From contig LADV01000027.1 in NCBI GenBank assembly GCA_000961805.1, forward strand, positions 1-17,048: 17,048 nucleotides of DNA, in the 5' to 3' direction. Positions 13,727 to 17,048 of the stretch are shown one piece after another. The notes under the pieces are model-generated. The model did not search any database, was not told the DNA's origin, and worked only from the letters and a program-made list of their open reading frames with translations. Source of the DNA: Peptococcaceae bacterium BRH_c23 (lineage in GTDB: Bacteria > Bacillota_B > Desulfitobacteriia > Desulfitobacteriales > Desulfitobacteriaceae). Positions within the stretch are counted from its first letter, which is position 1, and each line of letters starts with the position of its first letter. Made by a program: the position numbers and the translations under genes.

Positions 13727-16700
13727 CAATTTGCCCTCCTTATATTGACTAGGCAAACTTTATACTCTGGAGTACCGGCTCCAGGATCAATGGCTGCAAT
13801 GGTTATTTCATTGGTACTCGGACCAGAACTTAAGCTAGCAAAGCCCCAGCTCCAAGGCATCCCGATGGTTTCAGTATCTTTTCCATTGATTTTGTACGTC
13901 TGTATTCGATCCGTTACTAAGGCTCGTACGGTGATTTTGCCACGAGCAGAAGAGACTTCGACCACATCCCCTTCTTTAACCCCAATTTTTGCTCCTAGGT
14001 TTTTACTAATCTCCGCAAAAGGCTCCGGCATAATTTCATTCAGCCAAGGAATATTACGCGTAATTCCTCCGGCACAGAAATGCTCGACCACTCCATAAGT
14101 GGTCAGAACATGTGGAAATTCTTCTGACTTGCCAATCTGAGTCGATACAACCAGTGCACATGGACTGATTGAAACCTTAGGATGCAAGATGTTGGTGGTT
14201 GGGCTTTCCGTCGGTTCGTAGAATTCCGGAAACGGTCCATCTACACAGGTCCCTGCGGCACGAATCCCGACAGCTGGAAGACCATCAGCAGGTGGTTCTG
14301 CAGGCATTCCGCTCATATAGGTCGCTGCAAACAACCGACCCACACCCTCAGGATTCATACGGAAACTTAACTTTCCTTCAGGCGTCTCAGGTCCCTTGGT
14401 CTTATCCACAAGGTCCCCGCCGTCATTTCCTGCCCAAACCTTAGCTGCAGCATCCCACCAAATAAGTTTGCGTTTAGCGTCAACTGGCTGACCCGCTTCA
14501 TCGCAGGAGGCACGGTTATAGAGGATACGAACATTTCCCGGCCAAGCAAAACTCCACTCTTTAAACAGTCCCAGTCCTGAAGGGTCAGTATTGTTACGAC
14601 GAGCCGCAAGGTTTCCATTACCAGTCACGCCAGCATAGATCCAACACCCTGTAGAAGCTGTACCGATGGGTGCTTTGAGATAATCCCCAATGGTCGGAAA
14701 GAGCTTACCAGTCGTTTCGTCATACCCACTCAGCTCCTGAAGCACTTTCAAAGCGCTGGTATGCTCACCATAGTCCCAACGAGCCTTCAGAATCGGGGCA
14801 TCCTTAACATCTGTGCTCCCAGCATATAATTTACGGATTTTCTTGAAAAGGTGGTCCAGCATATCGAGGTCCGGCAGCGAATCTCCGAGTGGCTTGAGGG
14901 CAGCCTCTTTCCACTGAATCCAGCGCGAAGAATTCGACATACTACCTGCCTTCTCATAGACGAAAGCAGCAGGGAACATGATGACTTCGGTCTTAATATC
15001 TGCTGGATTCACTCCTGGAGCACGCCAGAACTGAGCAGTTTCAATCTCGAAGAGGTCAGATACGACCAACATATCGAGTTTTGCTAAAGCAGACCGAACA
15101 AGCTTTAGGTCTGGAATGGAAACTGAAGAATTCGAGCCAACGTTAAAGAGCAGCTTAAACTGTCCTTTATTCATCATTTCAAAGAGTTTTATCATTGTTG
15201 CATTCACTGTGGGATTGGTCTTCGGTAAATAGCTAAATCCATAGTCATTTTCTTTGGTGGCGTTTTCTCCAAACCATGCTTTAAGTTGGGCTACCAGATG
15301 TTTTTCAAAAAATGACCCGCTACGTACCAGATAATCGCGTATGGTCTTATCTGTATTAATCGGATGTGGTAAATAGCCCGGTAGGTTACTAACGAGGTTT
15401 GCCATATCCGTTGAGCCTTGAACATTGGGTTCTCCACGCAGAGCATTGATGCCACCACCTGCTTTTCCGATGTTGCCCAACAACAGTTGAATGATGGCAT
15501 AGGCACGAATCCCTTGCACGCCCGTGGTGTGTTGAGTCATTCCTAGGGCATAAAGTATACTTCCCGGTTTTCCTTTACAGAAGACGTCCGCAATCTCTTT
15601 AATCTTCGCAGCAGGAATCCCTGAGATTTTTTCGGCTGTTTCAAACGTATATCTAGAATAATGAGCTTTAAGCTTAGAGAATACGCTATCTTGGTCCTCA
15701 ATAGTTTCAGCTTTCAAGGGCTTTTTATCCGGCCCAAGTTGGTAACCCCAGCTCGCCATGGCATACTTTCTAGTTTTGGGATCATAACCAGAGAAGAGGC
15801 CATCTTCAAATTTATAATCTTTGCTGATCTTCGTGAGGGCATTGGTGAAGTTCAAAACATAGTTCTGATCGTACAATTTCTGTTCAAGAATATAATTTAT
15901 AATAGCACCGAGATAGGCAATATCTGTTCCCGGACGGATTTGGGCGAAGATGTCTGCTTTAGAAGCTGTCCGCGTAAAGCGTGGATCGACGACGATAATT
16001 TTTGCGCCTTTTTCTTTAGCCCGATTAATCCACTTCATGGCAATCGGATGGTTCTCGGCACAGTTACTTCCCGCAATTAAAAAGACCTCGGCATTTTTTA
16101 AATCAGACCAGGAATTTGTCATCGCACCGCGACCAAATGAAGGTGACAAACTTGCCACCGTGGGAGCGTGTCATATCCGAGCCTGGTGTTCATTGTAAGG
16201 GGTTCCAATGAGCTGGCAGAATTTCTTAATAAGATAAGACTCTTCATTGTCAACTTCAGCAGAACCCAAGAAGGCGATTCCTTCTACACGGTTCACAGAC
16301 AAGCTTTCGGGTAGTCCGGTTTTCGTATTGACGATCTGATCAGCGGCTTTCCAACTAGCATCCCTGACTTCTTTAGTTTTCTTAGCAACGATGTCCAGTG
16401 CCTCTTCCCATGAAATATCTTCCCACTTATTGGCCCCAGGAGCCCGCCGTCTCGGCTTGGTAACACGATCTGGTGAGTTAGCGACACTCAATAAACTTGC
16501 TGCCTTGGGGCAAAGAGTCCCCTCATTGGTCGGATGATCCGGATCACCTTCTAAGTGAATCAGCTTGCCCTCTTTCACATACAGCAGCATCCCACATCCG
16601 CCTGAGCAGAAATGGCAGATGCTAGGAATCTTTTTGGTTCCTTCTAGTTTCAAAGCATACCCTTTGGCTTCCGCTAAGGCTGGATCAAATCCCAAGCCTG

Positions 16701-16761
16701 CAGCAAAAGCGGCGATGGAAAGTCCTGAAAGTTTAAGGAAACCACGACGAGAAACATCCAT
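13726..16761 (-). CDS. fdnG: Selenocysteine-containing formate dehydrogenase catalytic subunit
   Basis: One gene read through an in-frame TGA at 16171-16173, giving 1011 aa with selenocysteine at residue 197. The context ARI-U-HAPTVASL is the conserved active site of FdnG/FdhA, where Sec ligates molybdenum or tungsten. N-terminal twin-arginine signal SRRGFLK (residues 4-10), then the Fe4S4 motif C49-x2-C52-x3-C56-x27-C84, then bis-MGD-binding domains (INRAKEKGAKIIVVDPRFTRTA etc.) and the C-terminal molydopterin dinucleotide-binding barrel. It oxidises formate to CO2 outside the membrane and passes electrons to FdnH. ATG at 16761 follows GGGAGG 7 nt upstream; an ATG at 16797 lacks a ribosome site. 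The 1011-aa length is normal for the family, and both halves are intact, so TGA is recoding, not a mutation. Confidence 0.95.
16133..16173 (-). promoter_or_regulatory. Selenocysteine codon and bacterial SECIS hairpin
   Basis: The TGA at 16171-16173 is followed after 11 nt on the minus strand by GGTGGCAA-GT-TTGTCACC (16142-16159), whose arms pair over 8 bp including one G-U. The apical AAGTTT resembles the AGGTCT/AAGTCT loop of E. coli fdhF and fdnG that binds SelB. Position and shape fit a SECIS element within the coding sequence. Confidence 0.8.
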
Positions 16762-16965
16762 CTTTTTTCCTCCCTCTAATGTTCTCTGAACTACCATTTG
16801 ACTTGGACCGATCTTGGTTAAACCGTTTGCGCACAGAAGACCGTCTAATTGTTATGAATTTTCGAAATATACCTTCTATAGCTTAACTCGCTTTTTCGAC
16901 TTAGTCACGATTCTGTTCATTTAGTAAATAAAGAAACTATATAGTAGAAAAGAATTATTAAAAAC

Positions 16966-16989
16966 ATAAAGAAATAAAGAAATAAAGAA
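16966..16989. repeat. Tandem 8-bp repeat (ATAAAGAA, three copies)
   Basis: Three uninterrupted copies of ATAAAGAA, with a further AATAAAGAAAC at about 16927-16937. On the minus strand this is a T-rich tract directly after the hairpin at 16995-17045. Probably low-complexity sequence. Confidence 0.7.
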
Positions 16990-16994
16990 AACTT

Positions 16995-17045
16995 GGCTGG
17001 CGCCCGAAGACACTGTCTTCGCACGTATTAATCATTCTATCAGCC
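16995..17045 (-). terminator. Compound hairpin followed by T-rich tract (upstream gene's terminator or unknown RNA)
   Basis: Inner perfect stem CGAAGAC/GTCTTCG (17005-17021, 3-nt loop) nested in an outer GGCTG/CAGCC pairing (16995-16999 with 17041-17045). On the minus strand it is followed by AAGTTTTCTTTATTTC. The simplest reading is a terminator for a minus-strand gene beyond the window edge; a structured leader RNA for fdn is possible. Confidence 0.4.
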
Positions 17046-17048
17046 TTG

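Larger units (their letters stand above)
16762..17048. other. fdn upstream region; no gene seen
   Basis: No ORF or RNA gene could be supported. The fdn promoter should be here, but I find only a weak candidate (GTGACT, 17 bp, TAAGCT on the minus strand) and no sigma-54 motif. A perfect palindrome ACTATATAGT lies at 16936-16945. Confidence 0.5.

Noticed and set aside
16159..16173. In-frame TGA splitting fdnG into 208-aa and 810-aa reading frames, which could be read as a pseudogene.
   Set aside because: The surrounding residues are the conserved FdnG selenocysteine site and a SECIS-like hairpin follows, so it is recoding.
13745..16198. Several plus-strand ORFs of 60-140 codons opposite fdnG and fdnH.
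   Set aside because: They are antisense shadows of well-conserved genes, with unnatural composition and no ribosome sites.
16966..16989. Three direct repeats that might suggest a CRISPR array.
   Set aside because: 8-bp units with no spacers; simple low-complexity repeat.

Overview
The window looks like chromosome of a low-to-moderate-GC, endospore-forming, anaerobic Firmicute of the Desulfosporosinus/Desulfitobacterium type. This is an inference from three things: a germination/sporulation-type amidase with a GerMN domain, a selenocysteine-containing Tat-exported formate dehydrogenase, and strong AGGAGG-type ribosome binding sites. No database search was possible, so the genus is not proven.

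Layout. (1) 1-560: the 5' end of a 16S rRNA gene on the minus strand, preceded by a boxA-like antitermination site and three tandem sigma-A promoters carried on repeated cassettes. (2) 560-3879: a small membrane protein (-), a cell-wall amidase with GerMN domain (+) and release factor 3 prfC (-, TTG start). (3) 3880-4183: the prfC promoter and a cluster of hairpins, including a very strong terminator. (4) 4184-6317: a tightly overlapping minus-strand operon of a two-helix membrane protein, a TauE/SafE (TSUP) anion exporter and a TIGR02186-like membrane-anchored extracytoplasmic protein. (5) 6667-9871: an NtrC-class sigma-54 response regulator and its membrane histidine kinase (-). (6) 10075-11158: two tandem paralogous CBS-pair proteins (+). 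(7) 11331-16761: fdnG (UGA-encoded selenocysteine) - fdnH - fdnI - fdhE, a membrane-bound extracytoplasmic formate dehydrogenase operon (-). (8) 16762-17048: its upstream region, with an AT-rich repeat and an unassigned hairpin.

The most interesting unit is regions 4-6. A textbook -24/-12 sigma-54 promoter (TGGCAT-N5-TTGCT) lies in front of the exporter operon, and a second with the same -24 and -12 elements lies in front of the CBS genes. Upstream of each is a copy of a 34-bp element (27/34 identical, same orientation on the + strand) with a GAAT-N10-ATTC dyad, which I propose is the binding site of the response regulator encoded between them. The sequence therefore suggests a self-contained signalling regulon: a membrane kinase and sigma-54 activator switching on a sulfite/organosulfur-type exporter module on one side and two nucleotide-binding-type CBS proteins on the other. 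The signal and the transported substrate are not visible from sequence.
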